NCBI GenBank assembly: GCA_022509065.1
Contig: JAFLTY010000021.1
Span: forward strand, 1-42,441
Source: Muribaculaceae bacterium
GTDB taxonomy: Bacteria; Bacteroidota; Bacteroidia; Bacteroidales; Muribaculaceae
Length of the DNA stretch: 42,441 bases
Direction of reading: 5' to 3'
Both the position numbers and the translations under genes were made by a program. Numbering within the stretch: the first letter of the stretch is position 1; the number at the start of each line of letters is the position of its first letter. The notes below the pieces were generated by a model, which made no database searches, was not told the origin of the DNA, and saw only the letters and a program-made list of their open reading frames with translations. This document shows positions 17,587 through 28,206 of the stretch, one piece after another.

Positions 17587-19113
17587 ATGGAAAAAATTTA
17601 TATAGTAGATTTCGGATCACAATATACTCAGTTGATAGCACGACGCCTGAGAGAACTTAATGTGTATTGCGAAATCCACCCGTTCAATAAAGTGCCGGAG
17701 CTTGATGAGGAAGTGAAAGGCATAATACTGTCCGGCTCGCCGGCCTCGGTAAGAGACGCTAATGCCCCACAAATAGATTTGGCGCCTGTTTTCGGCAAAT
17801 TACCGATATTAGGCATCTGTTACGGCGCCCAGTACCTCGCGCAAACATACGGCGGAGAGGTTTTGCCATCGCCCAGCCGCGAATATGGACGTGCCATATT
17901 GATTATCAAAGATAAAGAAGATGTCCTGTTCCAAAACGTTCGAACGGAGAGCCAGGTATGGATGTCGCACGGAGACACGATACAGAAACTGCCGAACGAG
18001 ACACGTGTGCTGGCCTCGACATCGGATGTACGTAATGCTGCCTTTCGTTTCGACAACGCGCCGGTTTGGGGCATACAGTTCCACCCCGAAGTTTATCACA
18101 CGGAACAAGGCATGCTGATACTGCAAAATTTCGTGGTGTCGGTATGCGGATGTAAACAAGACTGGACTCCGGATAACTTTGTTGAACAGACAGTCGCCCA
18201 ACTGAAAAAAACCATTGGTGACGACAATGTCATTTTAGGTTTATCGGGAGGGGTGGACTCGTCGGTAGCTGCCATTTTGCTGAAGAAAGCTATCGGCGAC
18301 CGTTTGCATTGTATTTTTGTGGACAGCGGATTGCTGCGATATAATGAATTTGAAGAGGTTTTGGCCTCGTATAAAAACTTAGGGTTGAACGTCATTGGAG
18401 TAGACGCATCCGAACGTTTCTATAATGACCTGAAAGGAGTGACCGAACCCGAGGAAAAACGTAAAATCATAGGCCGCGATTTCGTCGAAACTTTCAATGA
18501 AGCCGCCGCAAAGATACCCAACGCCAGGTGGCTGGCACAAGGGACCATTTATCCGGACGTTGTAGAATCGGCCTCGGTAAGCGGTCCGGCTGCCAAGATA
18601 AAATCGCACCACAATGTTGGTGGTCTTCCTGAAAAGATGCATCTTAAAGTGGTTGAACCCTTGAGGTTGCTCTTTAAAGACGAGGTGCGCCGTGTGGGCA
18701 AGTCATTGGGCATGCCACAATCGCTTATAGGACGTCATCCTTTCCCGGGACCGGGACTGGCAATAAGGATAATAGGTGATATAACACCCGAAAAAGTGCA
18801 TATCCTTCAGCAGGTAGACAAGATATTTATCGACAACTTGAAACGCGCCGACCTTTATGACAAGGTATGGCAAGCAGGCGCCATCTTGCTTCCGGTACAA
18901 AGTGTCGGGGTTATGGGTGATGAGCGCACATACGAAAGATGTGTAGCTTTACGAGCCGTTTCGTCGGTGGACGGAATGACCGCCGACTGGGTGCATCTGC
19001 CTTACGATTTTCTTGCTCAGACATCAAACGAAATCATCAACAAGGTTAAAGGTGTCAACCGTGTCGTTTATGACATATCGTCAAAACCACCGGCAACAAT
19101 CGAGTGGGAATAA
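17587..19113 (+). CDS. guaA: GMP synthase (glutamine-hydrolysing)
   Basis: The enzyme aminates XMP to GMP with glutamine and ATP. The product has 508 residues. The class I amidotransferase domain (about 1-190) has nucleophile Cys78 in GICYGAQ and His166/Glu168 in FHPEVYH. The ATP pyrophosphatase domain has the P-loop GLSGGVDSS. The C-terminal dimerisation domain ends in [15 protein letters not shown], the standard finish of GuaA. Both domains are intact in one chain. Confidence 0.97.
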   Translation: MEKIYIVDFGSQYTQLIARRLRELNVYCEIHPFNKVPELDEEVKGIILSGSPASVRDANAPQIDLAPVFGKLPILGICYGAQYLAQTYGGEVLPSPSREYGRAILIIKDKEDVLFQNVRTESQVWMSHGDTIQKLPNETRVLASTSDVRNAAFRFDNAPVWGIQFHPEVYHTEQGMLILQNFVVSVCGCKQDWTPDNFVEQTVAQLKKTIGDDNVILGLSGGVDSSVAAILLKKAIGDRLHCIFVDSGLLRYNEFEEVLASYKNLGLNVIGVDASERFYNDLKGVTEPEEKRKIIGRDFVETFNEAAAKIPNARWLAQGTIYPDVVESASVSGPAAKIKSHHNVGGLPEKMHLKVVEPLRLLFKDEVRRVGKSLGMPQSLIGRHPFPGPGLAIRIIGDITPEKVHILQQVDKIFIDNLKRADLYDKVWQAGAILLPVQSVGVMGDERTYERCVALRAVSSVDGMTADWVHLPYDFLAQTSNEIINKVKGVNRVVYDISSKPPATIEWE

Positions 19114-19175
19114 AAATTCCGCTTATCGAATCACCATCAACCAATAGAAATTAGCCAAACAAAACCAATTGAAAT

Positions 19176-19643
19176 ATGAAAGTCGGTATTATAATGGGTT
19201 CGACATCCGATTGGGAAGTAATGCAACCCGCAGTGACAACGCTTGAGTCCTTCGGCATAGAATATGAGAAAAAGGTTATCAGTGCCCACCGTGCACCTCA
19301 TGCTCTTTTTGAATGGGCATCGACTGCAAAGGAACGCGGACTAAGCGTCATAATAGCTGGCGCGGGAGGCGCAGCCCATCTGCCCGGTGTAATCGCCGGA
19401 CTCACCATACTGCCGGTTATAGGTGTCCCCGTAAAGAGCAAAATGCTTGACGGACTTGACTCTTTGCTCTCGATTGTTCAGATGCCTTCTGGCATCCCGG
19501 TTGCGACAGTCGCTATCAACGGCAGTAAGAATGCAGCACTGCTGGCAACCAGTATCTTGGCGCTGAAATATCCCGAGTTGGAGGAAAAACTGGTTGCTTT
19601 CCGTAAAAGCCAAACAGAAGCTGTCCTGGCAGCACAAATCTAA
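19176..19643 (+). CDS. purE: N5-carboxyaminoimidazole ribonucleotide mutase (PurE)
   Basis: It converts N5-CAIR to CAIR in purine synthesis. The product has 155 residues with [10 protein letters not shown], the active-site SAHRAPH and [11 protein letters not shown]. It looks like the small class I form, which normally needs PurK to make N5-CAIR, yet no purK is in the window. purK could lie elsewhere, or this enzyme could use AIR and CO2 directly as class II enzymes do. The spacer before it (19114-19175) holds no promoter that I can see. Confidence 0.94.
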   Translation: MKVGIIMGSTSDWEVMQPAVTTLESFGIEYEKKVISAHRAPHALFEWASTAKERGLSVIIAGAGGAAHLPGVIAGLTILPVIGVPVKSKMLDGLDSLLSIVQMPSGIPVATVAINGSKNAALLATSILALKYPELEEKLVAFRKSQTEAVLAAQI

Positions 19644-19656
19644 GAAACGCACTTTT

Positions 19657-22600
19657 ATGCCTCAACAACACATGCAAAAAAATACAGCCTATAGAGTTTT
19701 CGTTGAGAAAAAACCGGGGTTTCAAGTCGAGGCTCGGATGTTGCTTGACGAACTGAACCAAAATCTCCAACTCGACATCAAGGATCTGCACTTGGTTAAT
19801 GTGTACGACCTTTTCGGATTTTCAGAGCCGTTGCTTAAGCAATCACTTTTCAAAGTGTTTGCCGAGGAACCGACCGACACGTTGTCAACCTCGTACAATC
19901 TTGACGGTAAGAGATATATTGCTATAGAATACTTGCCGGGGCAGTTTGACCAGCGAGCTTCTTCGGCTATCGATTGCGTGCATCTTATTGATCCGACCGC
20001 AGAGATAAACATCCGTAGTGGCAAATTGCTTGTGTTTGACGACAATGTAACCGATGAGGATATTAATAGGATAAAACACTATGTGATAAATGCCGTTGAA
20101 TCACGCGAGAAAGATATGAATCAATTGCGAGATTCGGAAATCGCCTCACAAAAGGTGGTTGCGAAACTTGACGGTTTCTGCGACATGGATCATAATGAGC
20201 GAGTCAATTTTATCAAGGATTGGGGTCTGGCCATGAATGAGGATGACCTTATGGAGGTTATCAAATATTTTCGTAAGGAAAAACGCAATCCTACTGAGAC
20301 CGAACTGAAAATTCTTGACACATATTGGAGCGATCACTGTCGCCACACTACCTTTACAACCAAGCTTGAACATATCGACATTGAGCCGTCGTTTATCAAA
20401 CCCGATATAGAGGACACGCTATGTCGCTTTTATTCAATCAGATCGACTGGCAAAGACCTTATAAGTCATGGGTCGGAAGCTAAAGAAGAATGTGCTTCAG
20501 AACCGTTGACATTGATGGAGCTTGCTACTGTAGGAGCGCGCTATCTACGTTCAATCGGCAAATTAGACGACCTTGAAAAAAGCGAGGAAAACAACGCTTG
20601 CAGCATCATCATTGATGTAGATGTTGATGGGAAAACGGAGCAATGGTTGCTTCAATTTAAAAACGAAACTCACAACCATCCCACCGAAATAGAACCTTTT
20701 GGAGGAGCTTCCACATGTCTCGGGGGCGCCATACGAGACCCACTGTCAGGACGCGCTTATGTATATCAGGCGATGCGCGTCACCGGTGCCGGTGATATAT
20801 GGCAACCCGTATCGGATACTATTCCGGGCAAATTGCCTCAACAAGTCATTTCGAAAAAAGCCGCGGCCGGTTATTCATCTTACGGTAACCAAATAGGCTT
20901 GGCCACTACTCATGTCCGCGAAATCTATCACCCCGGTTTCGTCGCTAAACGACTCGAAGTAGGTGCTGTAGTAGGAGCAGTCAAGGCTGCCGATGTAGTC
21001 AGAGAGAGACCGCAACCCGGCGATATAGTCCTTATGTTGGGGGGCAAGACAGGACGTGACGGAATAGGAGGCGCCACGGGCTCGTCGAAACAACACACTC
21101 AGTCTTCACTCGAAAGTTGCGGTAGTGAGGTGCAGAAAGGTAACGCTCCGGTGGAACGCGCGCTTCAACACTTGTTTCGCCGTCCCGAAGTAACTCGACT
21201 CATTAAGAAAAGTAATGATTTCGGAGCCGGCGGCGTATGTGTAGCCATAGGAGAATTGGCCGACGGCCTGGACATCTGGTTAGACCGTGTCCCTGTCAAA
21301 TACACAGGTCTTAATCCAACCGAGTTGGCTATCAGCGAATCCCAGGAACGTATGGCTGTTGTCATTCCTGCCGAATACAAGGAACAGTTTAGCAAGTATT
21401 GCCGGGAAGAGAACATCGAAGTCACCCATGTGGCTAATGTCACAGGCAACAACCGCATGCGTCTGTATTATAACAGCGAACTTGTAGCAGACATCAGCCG
21501 AGAGTTTATAAACAGTGCCGGAGCACCGCACTATGCCAACGCCACAGTAGGGTCTGTAACAGACCGTAATCCTTTTGCACAATCTCCCGACGGTAAAAAC
21601 CTCGAAGATAAAGTCCGGTCTGTGCTAAGTCTTCCGAATGTCACCTCGCAAAAAGGGCTCATTGAGATGTTCGATTCGACAATAGGCCGTTCTACCGTCC
21701 TGATGCCTTTCGGAGGTAAGCATCAACTCACCGAGACGCAAGTTTCAGTTCAAAAAATTCCATCCAAAGGCTTTACCGAGACATCCAGCGTCATGTCTTT
21801 CGGGTATAATCCTTTCATTTCTGAATGGAGTCCCTATCATGGCGCCGCATACGCAGTGGTTGAAGCCTGTGCTAAAGCGGTGGCTGCCGGTGCCGATTAT
21901 AGTAAAATGCGCTTCTCGTATCAGGAATACTTTGAACGCATGACTTCCGCATTGTCTTTTGGCAAGCCCCTCAGCGCTCTTCTTGGGGCGTTAAAGATGC
22001 AACTTGATATGGAGTTGCCCTCTATTGGCGGTAAAGATTCGATGAGCGGCACCTTTGAAGACATCAATGTTCCGCCAACTCTCATCGCTTTTGGCGTGAC
22101 TACTGAAAATGCTAACAACATAATTTCCCCTGAGTTTAAAAAGTCCGGGCACTATCTGTACATTCTAAAGCACAAACCCTTAGACAATTACATGCCCGAC
22201 GTTGAACGCTTGAAGAAAAACTGGGATTGGTTGCATGAAAACATCAAGTCCGGTGTTGTATGTTCGGCGTATGCTCTGACCACGGGAGGTTTGGTTGAGG
22301 CTCTGGCAAAAAGTGCCTTTGGCAACATGGTAGGCGCCGAAATCAACTATCCTGAAGACAATCTGTTCGATTACTCTTACGGGTCCATTCTGATTTCCAC
22401 CGAAAGAGAACTCGATTTTGATGGTTTATTGCCCATAGGCAAAACGATAGATAACACCTCATTGATAATAAACGGGCATGAAATGCCGTTATCAACTTTG
22501 TTAGACATCAACACCGCGCCTTTCAACCAGATATATCCGTCGACGGCAAATCACCAGTTCCAAGGTTCTTTAAATCCTATATCCGACGAGAACGATGCCA

Positions 22601-23457
22601 ACATTTCGGCTTCGTTCAAAAGGTCTAACTTAAAACCACATGTCCATACCGACCATCCGGTTGTATTTATTCCGGTATTTCCGGGTACTAACTGCGATTA
22701 TGACAGCGCCAAGGCTTTTGAACGCGCTGGAGCTTCGGTCAGGTCAATGATTTTCCGCAACCAAACAGCAGACGATGTAGCGGAAAGCATAAAAGAGATG
22801 ACCGATGCTATTGACAACTGTCATATACTCATGATAGCCGGCGGTTTCTCGGTAGGTGACGAACCGGACGGCTCCGGCAAATTTATCGCCAGCGTTCTGA
22901 CCAACAAACAAGTCGCAGATTCAATAAACCGACTTATTGAACGTGGCGGTTTGATATTGGGCATTTGTAACGGTTTTCAGGCATTGATAAAGTGCGGTCT
23001 TTTGCCTTTCGGACATCTTGGCGAAGTCAACGGCAATTCACCCACCCTGTTCCGTAACGATATAAATCGCCATATCTCACAAATCGTTACCACGCGAGTG
23101 GCTCGATGTGATTCTCCCTGGCTCAGTGCGTTCCACGATGGCGAGTTGTTCAGCATAGCGGTTAGCCATGGTGAAGGCAAATTTGTTGTTTCGGAAGAAA
23201 TAGCACGGGAACTATTCAAAAACCATCAGGTCGCTTTCCAATATGCCGATCCTTTGACGGGAGAACCCACAATGGTTTCGCCTTATAATCCTAATGGCTC
23301 TTTCTACGCAATAGAAGGGATTGTCAGCCCCAACGGCCAGATTCTTGGCAAGATGGGACATTCCGAACGTTTCGAGGAAGGCCTATTCAAGAACATTTCC
23401 GGCAACTGTAAGCAATCGATTTTTGAAAACGCTGTCAATTACTTTAAAAATAATTAA
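19657..23457 (+). CDS. purL: Phosphoribosylformylglycinamidine synthase, single-chain form
   Basis: The large FGAM synthase converts FGAR to FGAM with glutamine and ATP. With the start at 19657 it has 1266 residues and carries a PurS-like N-terminal part, two AIR-synthase-like halves and a C-terminal glutaminase, so purS and purQ are not needed. HNHPTEIEPFGGAST lies near 339-353. The amidotransferase nucleophile is Cys1104 in GICNGFQAL, with His1171 in SHGEGKF. An open frame extends back to 19594 inside purE, but ATG 19657, 14 bp after the purE stop, fits better. The sequence resembles the Clostridium/Streptococcus long form rather than the proteobacterial one. Confidence 0.95.
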   Translation: MPQQHMQKNTAYRVFVEKKPGFQVEARMLLDELNQNLQLDIKDLHLVNVYDLFGFSEPLLKQSLFKVFAEEPTDTLSTSYNLDGKRYIAIEYLPGQFDQRASSAIDCVHLIDPTAEINIRSGKLLVFDDNVTDEDINRIKHYVINAVESREKDMNQLRDSEIASQKVVAKLDGFCDMDHNERVNFIKDWGLAMNEDDLMEVIKYFRKEKRNPTETELKILDTYWSDHCRHTTFTTKLEHIDIEPSFIKPDIEDTLCRFYSIRSTGKDLISHGSEAKEECASEPLTLMELATVGARYLRSIGKLDDLEKSEENNACSIIIDVDVDGKTEQWLLQFKNETHNHPTEIEPFGGASTCLGGAIRDPLSGRAYVYQAMRVTGAGDIWQPVSDTIPGKLPQQVISKKAAAGYSSYGNQIGLATTHVREIYHPGFVAKRLEVGAVVGAVKAADVVRERPQPGDIVLMLGGKTGRDGIGGATGSSKQHTQSSLESCGSEVQKGNAPVERALQHLFRRPEVTRLIKKSNDFGAGGVCVAIGELADGLDIWLDRVPVKYTGLNPTELAISESQERMAVVIPAEYKEQFSKYCREENIEVTHVANVTGNNRMRLYYNSELVADISREFINSAGAPHYANATVGSVTDRNPFAQSPDGKNLEDKVRSVLSLPNVTSQKGLIEMFDSTIGRSTVLMPFGGKHQLTETQVSVQKIPSKGFTETSSVMSFGYNPFISEWSPYHGAAYAVVEACAKAVAAGADYSKMRFSYQEYFERMTSALSFGKPLSALLGALKMQLDMELPSIGGKDSMSGTFEDINVPPTLIAFGVTTENANNIISPEFKKSGHYLYILKHKPLDNYMPDVERLKKNWDWLHENIKSGVVCSAYALTTGGLVEALAKSAFGNMVGAEINYPEDNLFDYSYGSILISTERELDFDGLLPIGKTIDNTSLIINGHEMPLSTLLDINTAPFNQIYPSTANHQFQGSLNPISDENDANISASFKRSNLKPHVHTDHPVVFIPVFPGTNCDYDSAKAFERAGASVRSMIFRNQTADDVAESIKEMTDAIDNCHILMIAGGFSVGDEPDGSGKFIASVLTNKQVADSINRLIERGGLILGICNGFQALIKCGLLPFGHLGEVNGNSPTLFRNDINRHISQIVTTRVARCDSPWLSAFHDGELFSIAVSHGEGKFVVSEEIARELFKNHQVAFQYADPLTGEPTMVSPYNPNGSFYAIEGIVSPNGQILGKMGHSERFEEGLFKNISGNCKQSIFENAVNYFKNN

Positions 23458-23469
23458 ACCTATCCAACC

Positions 23470-24501
23470 ATGGCTCAATCATATCAGCAAGCAGGAGTAA
23501 ACCTTGAGGCGGGTTACGAAGTAGTCAGCCGCATAAAACAACATGTAGCGTCGACCATGCGTCCCGGCACAATGGGCAACATCGGTTCGTTTGGTGGCAT
23601 GTTCGACCTTAGTGCGCTTCATCTCAAAGAACCCGTTCTTGTTAGTGGCACCGACGGCGTAGGCACAAAACTTAAGATTGCTTTTGCGCTCGACAAACAC
23701 GACACCATAGGCATTGACGCGGTCGCCATGTGCGTCAACGATGTTCTTGCTCAGGGTGCCGAACCACTTTATTTTCTTGACTATATCGCTGTGGGACACA
23801 ATATTCCCTCAAAAATAGAAGCTATTGTCGCAGGGGTGGCCGAAGGCTGCAGACAGGCAGGCTGCGCCTTAGTTGGAGGTGAAACAGCCGAGATGCCCGG
23901 CATGTATCCAAACGGTGAGTATGATATCGCTGGCTTTACAACAGGTGCAGTGGAAAAATCCAAGATTATCGACGGCTCGAAAGTCAAGGTCGGGGATGTT
24001 TTAATCGGACTGAATTCGTCCGGCATACATTCCAACGGTTACAGTCTTGTCCGAAAAATAGTATCAGATAATCATCTTGACTTAAATAAAGCATATCCTG
24101 AGTTTGACGGACAGACTTTAGGCGAAGTATTACTGGCACCAACAAAAATCTACGTCCTTCCCGTCCTTGAGGTTCTGCGCCATGTCGATGTACACGGCAT
24201 TTGCCACATAACCGGAGGTGGTTTTGACGAAAATATACCGCGCGCTCTCAAACCCGGTATGGCCTTCTCGGTCATTGAAGGTTGGTGGACAGTTCCTCCT
24301 ATATTCAAAAAATTGGAGGAATGGGGTCACATTCCTCATCGCGAAATGTTTAACATCTTTAATATGGGAATCGGTATGATCTTAATCGTCGACAAAGCCG
24401 ATGCCACCAACGTTATAAGCATTCTGCAACAAAACGACCAGCAGGCTCAGGTAATTGGAACCGTAGTGGAAGGCGAGAATGTAATCAAATCAATGAAGTA
24501 A
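23470..24501 (+). CDS. purM: Phosphoribosylformylglycinamidine cyclo-ligase (AIR synthetase)
   Basis: The ATP-dependent enzyme closes FGAM to AIR. The product has 343 residues, the usual length. [29 protein letters not shown]-like sequence (here PLYFLDYIA), [11 protein letters not shown] and [13 protein letters not shown] are family motifs. It lies 12 bp behind purL, its upstream enzyme in the pathway. The sequence is close in style to clostridial PurM. Confidence 0.97.
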   Translation: MAQSYQQAGVNLEAGYEVVSRIKQHVASTMRPGTMGNIGSFGGMFDLSALHLKEPVLVSGTDGVGTKLKIAFALDKHDTIGIDAVAMCVNDVLAQGAEPLYFLDYIAVGHNIPSKIEAIVAGVAEGCRQAGCALVGGETAEMPGMYPNGEYDIAGFTTGAVEKSKIIDGSKVKVGDVLIGLNSSGIHSNGYSLVRKIVSDNHLDLNKAYPEFDGQTLGEVLLAPTKIYVLPVLEVLRHVDVHGICHITGGGFDENIPRALKPGMAFSVIEGWWTVPPIFKKLEEWGHIPHREMFNIFNMGIGMILIVDKADATNVISILQQNDQQAQVIGTVVEGENVIKSMK

Positions 24502-24524
24502 AAATCTGAAGACATAAATATAAA

Positions 24525-26060
24525 ATGGCAAAAAGAGCATTATTCAGTGTTAGTGACAAGGCAGGGATAGTTGAGTTCGCCTCCGGTTTACAAAAACTGG
24601 GCTGGGAAATTATCGCTACGGGAGGAACCAAGTCCCTGCTGTCCAAATCCGGCATACCGGTGATTGACATAAGTGAAATAACCGGTTTTCCTGAAATTTG
24701 TGACGGCCGAGTAAAGACTCTGCACCCAAAAGTACACGGCGCACTCTTGGGTGTACGGGAAAATCCCGAACACATGAAAGAGTTATCTGAAAACGGAATA
24801 GGTTTCATCGACCTTGTTTGCGTCAATCTTTATCCTTTCAAAGAAACCATCGCCAAGCCGGATGTCACATTGGATGAAGCTATTGAAAAGATTGACATTG
24901 GCGGTCCGTCAATGTTGCGAAGTGCAGCCAAGAATTACACGAGTGTCACAGTGGTTTGCGACCCGCGCGATTATGCCGGCGTCTTGCGTCAGATTGAGGA
25001 AAACGGGAACACATCCCTCATGACACGATTGGAATTATCAGCCAAAGCATATACGCACACCGCTCAATACGATATGTGTATCGCAACGTATATGCGTAAA
25101 CAGGCCGACCTTCCTGAAAAACTGTTTCTTGAGTTTGACATCAAGCAACCATTGCGCTATGGTGAAAACCCACATCAATCGGCAAATTTCTATGCGTCAC
25201 CCGATGTACAACCTTTTTCATTAGCGGACGCAATACAGATTCAAGGCAAAGAGTTGTCATACAACAATATTCAGGATGCTAATGCGGCTCTTTCGATTGT
25301 TCGCGATTTTTCCGACCCGTTTTGTGTCGCTCTCAAACACATGAACCCTTGTGGAGCTGCACAGGCTGGCTCCATCGAACAAGCATGGCAAAAAGCTTTT
25401 GAAGCCGATCCCGTAAGCATTTATGGAGGCATAGTGGCCGTCAACCGTCCTCTTACAAAAGAAATAGCCCAAGCCATGAAACCTATCTTTTTGGAGATAG
25501 TCCTGGCGCCCGATTATACCCCGGAAGCCCTCGAAATTCTTGTTACCAAAAAGAATCTACGAGTCCTCAAAGTCAACATGACACAATCGGACAAACCTGT
25601 CAATCAATATGTCGGGGTGACAGGCGGCATGTTAGTTCAGCATCAGGACACTCAGACCGAGATACTGACTCTCGAACAGGTAGTAACTGAAATGAAACCT
25701 ACGCCCGAAATGCTTGCCGATTTGCAATTTGGCTGGAACATAGTAAAACATGTCAAGTCAAACGCAATTGTCGTCGTTCAGGACTTACAGACGCGAGGTG
25801 TTGGAGCAGGGCAGATGAACAGAGTAGGTTCTGCTCAGATAGCATTAGAACAAGCTGCCGCTTCGGGAAACTGTGACAGACTTGTACTTGCGTCTGATGG
25901 TTTCCTACCTTTCGATGACACCGTTGAGCTTGCCGCGCGATATGGAGTCAAAGCTATTGTGCAACCGGGCGGCAGCATCAGAGATGCCGAGTGCATAAGC
26001 AAAGCTAATGAAAAAAATATTATCATGCTCCTGACCGGAGTAAGACACTTCAAACATTAA
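24525..26060 (+). CDS. purH: Bifunctional AICAR formyltransferase / IMP cyclohydrolase
   Basis: It performs the last two steps to IMP. The product has 511 residues. The N-terminal cyclohydrolase domain (MGS-like fold, ATGGTKSLL, GRVKTLHPKVHGALL, NLYPFKETI) is followed by the formyltransferase domain with RYGENPHQ and the catalytic Lys271-His272 in LKHMNPCG. It uses 10-formyl-tetrahydrofolate, which the FolD half of the next gene product can supply. Only one base separates its stop from the next ATG. The sequence follows the Bacillus-type PurH rather than the Bacteroides type. Confidence 0.97.
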   Translation: MAKRALFSVSDKAGIVEFASGLQKLGWEIIATGGTKSLLSKSGIPVIDISEITGFPEICDGRVKTLHPKVHGALLGVRENPEHMKELSENGIGFIDLVCVNLYPFKETIAKPDVTLDEAIEKIDIGGPSMLRSAAKNYTSVTVVCDPRDYAGVLRQIEENGNTSLMTRLELSAKAYTHTAQYDMCIATYMRKQADLPEKLFLEFDIKQPLRYGENPHQSANFYASPDVQPFSLADAIQIQGKELSYNNIQDANAALSIVRDFSDPFCVALKHMNPCGAAQAGSIEQAWQKAFEADPVSIYGGIVAVNRPLTKEIAQAMKPIFLEIVLAPDYTPEALEILVTKKNLRVLKVNMTQSDKPVNQYVGVTGGMLVQHQDTQTEILTLEQVVTEMKPTPEMLADLQFGWNIVKHVKSNAIVVVQDLQTRGVGAGQMNRVGSAQIALEQAAASGNCDRLVLASDGFLPFDDTVELAARYGVKAIVQPGGSIRDAECISKANEKNIIMLLTGVRHFKH

Positions 26061-26061
26061 T

Positions 26062-28170
26062 ATGAAAAAAGTTCTTGTAGTTGGTTCGGGAGGCAGATGC
26101 CATGCGATAGTGCATGCTTTGCGTCGGTCTCCTTCGGTAGGGAAGATATACTGTACAGGCGAAAACCCCGGCATTGGACAATATGCCGAACTTGTGCCCA
26201 TTAAAGATACGGATATTGTCGGTTTGCGCGATTGGGCGGCCGAAAATAATATAGACCTTACGGTGGTTGGTCCCGAGGTACCCTTGTCTTTAGGTATCGT
26301 TGACCTTTTCCGTGAATCAGGCCTTAAAATTTTTGGTCACACAAAAGCGGCCACGCGCATCGAGTCGAGCAAAGAGTTCGCCAAACAGATCATGAAATCA
26401 GCCAATGTCCCGACAGCTGATTACAAATCCTTCACCAACTATGACGACGCTTTACAATTTGTCCTTAGTCGTCCTTTCCCGGCGGTAATCAAATACGATG
26501 GGTTGGCTGCCGGAAAAGGTGTTGTGATTGCCCGCACACCCGAGGAAGCCGAGGCGGCTTTAAAGGATATGCTCGTAAACGAGACGTTTGGAGGCGATAA
26601 GGTTATCATAGAAGATTTTCTTTCCGGTCCGGAATTCTCTTTTATGTGCTTTGTGTCGGGTAAACACGTAACTCCGATGCCCGTGGCTCAAGATCACAAA
26701 CGAGCTTTTGACGGAGACAAAGGTCCTAATACCGGAGGTATGGGGGCTTACACGCAATTACCGTTCATCACCTCCGAAGATAAAGAATATGCCTTGAAGC
26801 ATATCTTGCAACCTGTGGCAGACACCATGGCCGATGCCGGATTCCCACTCTCCGGAGTGCTTTACGGGGGACTGATAAAGACTCCGAATGGCATCAAGGT
26901 TATTGAGTTCAACGCTCGTTTTGGCGACCCCGAAACGGAGGTTGTGCTTCCAATGCTTGACAGCGACATCTATACAATAATGGATGCGGTCGCTTCTCGC
27001 CATGCCATTCCGGAACCGACATGGAGCGACAAGGCTGTTTTCGGTGTGGTGTTAGCCTCAAATGGTTATCCGGGCAAGTACACAAAAGGTGCCGTAATTG
27101 AAGGTCTGAAAGATGTCGAAACGACAGTTTATCACATGGGTACAGCTATTAAGGACAATAGCGTGATTGCATCGGGAGGACGAGTACTAATGGTTGTGGC
27201 AGCCGAAAAAGATTTGCAGACTGCAAAACAAAAGGTGTACGACGAGATTAAAAAAATCAAATGCGACCAATTGTTCTACCGTAGCGACATCGGGCATTTT
27301 GCTTTCTCGTCTCAATCCATGACTAAAATTATTGATGGAAAAAAAATAGCAGACGAGATTAAAACAAATGTCAAAAACCAAATTGACGTGATTCGTCAAT
27401 CGGGTGCTCGCATTCCGGCTTTAGCAGTAATCGAAGTAGGCGACAATCCCGCATCGCGCGCTTATGTAAGGAATAAAATCAAAGCTTGCGAAGCGACCGG
27501 CATCATAAGCCATCATTTCAGCCTGCCGAATAGTGTATCCGAATCTGAGCTGCTTGATTTAATTAATAAGCTGAATCAGGATGACACCATAGACGGCATA
27601 TTGATTCAATTGCCGTTACCGATGGCCATTGACACCGACAAAGTGATCAACGCCATCCGTCATGACAAGGATGTCGATGGCTTCCATCCGCTAAATGTGG
27701 CGTCTCTTTGGAATGGCAACGCAACCCTTGTGCCATGCACCCCCGAGGGTATTATGTATGTACTGCGACGACTCGAAATTGAACTTGACGGAAAGACAGC
27801 TGTGGTTGTCGGAAGGAGCAATATCGTCGGCAAACCTATCGCCAAACTTTTGCTTGACTCAAACGCCACTGTAGTGATGGCTCATTCCCATACAGCTCAT
27901 CTTGAGGAAATCACCAGACTGGCCGATATACTGGTCGTGGCGGTAGGAAAAAAACATTTCATCGATTCCCGTAACATAAAGCCCGGCGCAGTTGTCATAG
28001 ATGTAGGCATTAACCGCGGTGAGGACGGAAAACTTTACGGAGATGTCAATTTTGACGATGTTTTACCCCTTGTCTCGGCTATTACCCCTGTACCGGGAGG
28101 CGTAGGTCCTCTCACTGTGGCCATGCTCATGCTTAACACACTTAAATGTTATAATCTTCACAAACAATAA
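26062..28170 (+). CDS. purD/folD: PurD-FolD fusion: GAR synthetase + methylene-THF dehydrogenase/cyclohydrolase
   Basis: One uninterrupted frame of 702 residues. Residues 1 to about 414 are PurD (glycinamide ribonucleotide synthetase, step 2 of purine synthesis): ATP-grasp motifs KYDGLAAGKGV, DHKRAFDGDKGPNTGGMG and EFNARFGDPE, ending YRSDIG. After a short HFAFSSQS linker, residues 420-702 are a full-length FolD: Tyr468 and Lys472 in AYVRNKIKAC, QLPLP, GRSNIVGKP and TPVPGGVGPLT. FolD makes 10-formyl-THF, the cofactor of PurH encoded just upstream. No stop separates the parts; ATG 420 (position 27319) could also serve as an internal start. In PurD the usual GSGGREHA reads GSGGRCHA. Both activities should be retained judging by motifs. 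Confidence 0.93.
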   Translation: MKKVLVVGSGGRCHAIVHALRRSPSVGKIYCTGENPGIGQYAELVPIKDTDIVGLRDWAAENNIDLTVVGPEVPLSLGIVDLFRESGLKIFGHTKAATRIESSKEFAKQIMKSANVPTADYKSFTNYDDALQFVLSRPFPAVIKYDGLAAGKGVVIARTPEEAEAALKDMLVNETFGGDKVIIEDFLSGPEFSFMCFVSGKHVTPMPVAQDHKRAFDGDKGPNTGGMGAYTQLPFITSEDKEYALKHILQPVADTMADAGFPLSGVLYGGLIKTPNGIKVIEFNARFGDPETEVVLPMLDSDIYTIMDAVASRHAIPEPTWSDKAVFGVVLASNGYPGKYTKGAVIEGLKDVETTVYHMGTAIKDNSVIASGGRVLMVVAAEKDLQTAKQKVYDEIKKIKCDQLFYRSDIGHFAFSSQSMTKIIDGKKIADEIKTNVKNQIDVIRQSGARIPALAVIEVGDNPASRAYVRNKIKACEATGIISHHFSLPNSVSESELLDLINKLNQDDTIDGILIQLPLPMAIDTDKVINAIRHDKDVDGFHPLNVASLWNGNATLVPCTPEGIMYVLRRLEIELDGKTAVVVGRSNIVGKPIAKLLLDSNATVVMAHSHTAHLEEITRLADILVVAVGKKHFIDSRNIKPGAVVIDVGINRGEDGKLYGDVNFDDVLPLVSAITPVPGGVGPLTVAMLMLNTLKCYNLHKQ

Positions 28171-28206
28171 TTTTTTATTTACGCAAAAACACGTAATTTG
28201 TTTAAA

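Noticed and set aside
19594-19656. Upstream start for PurL inside purE
   Set aside because: The added 21 residues are a shifted-frame reading of the PurE C-terminus; ATG 19657 follows the purE stop by 14 bp.
27270-27330. Frameshift or sequencing error creating the PurD-FolD join
   Set aside because: Both halves are complete and in one frame, with a normal PurD ending and a normal FolD start; nothing in the sequence indicates a shift, though only independent data can exclude an error.
28180-28206. TAATTTG-like sequence before purT as an internal promoter
   Set aside because: It lacks one T of the TAnnTTTG consensus, has no spaced TTG, and would start transcription at the purT ATG.
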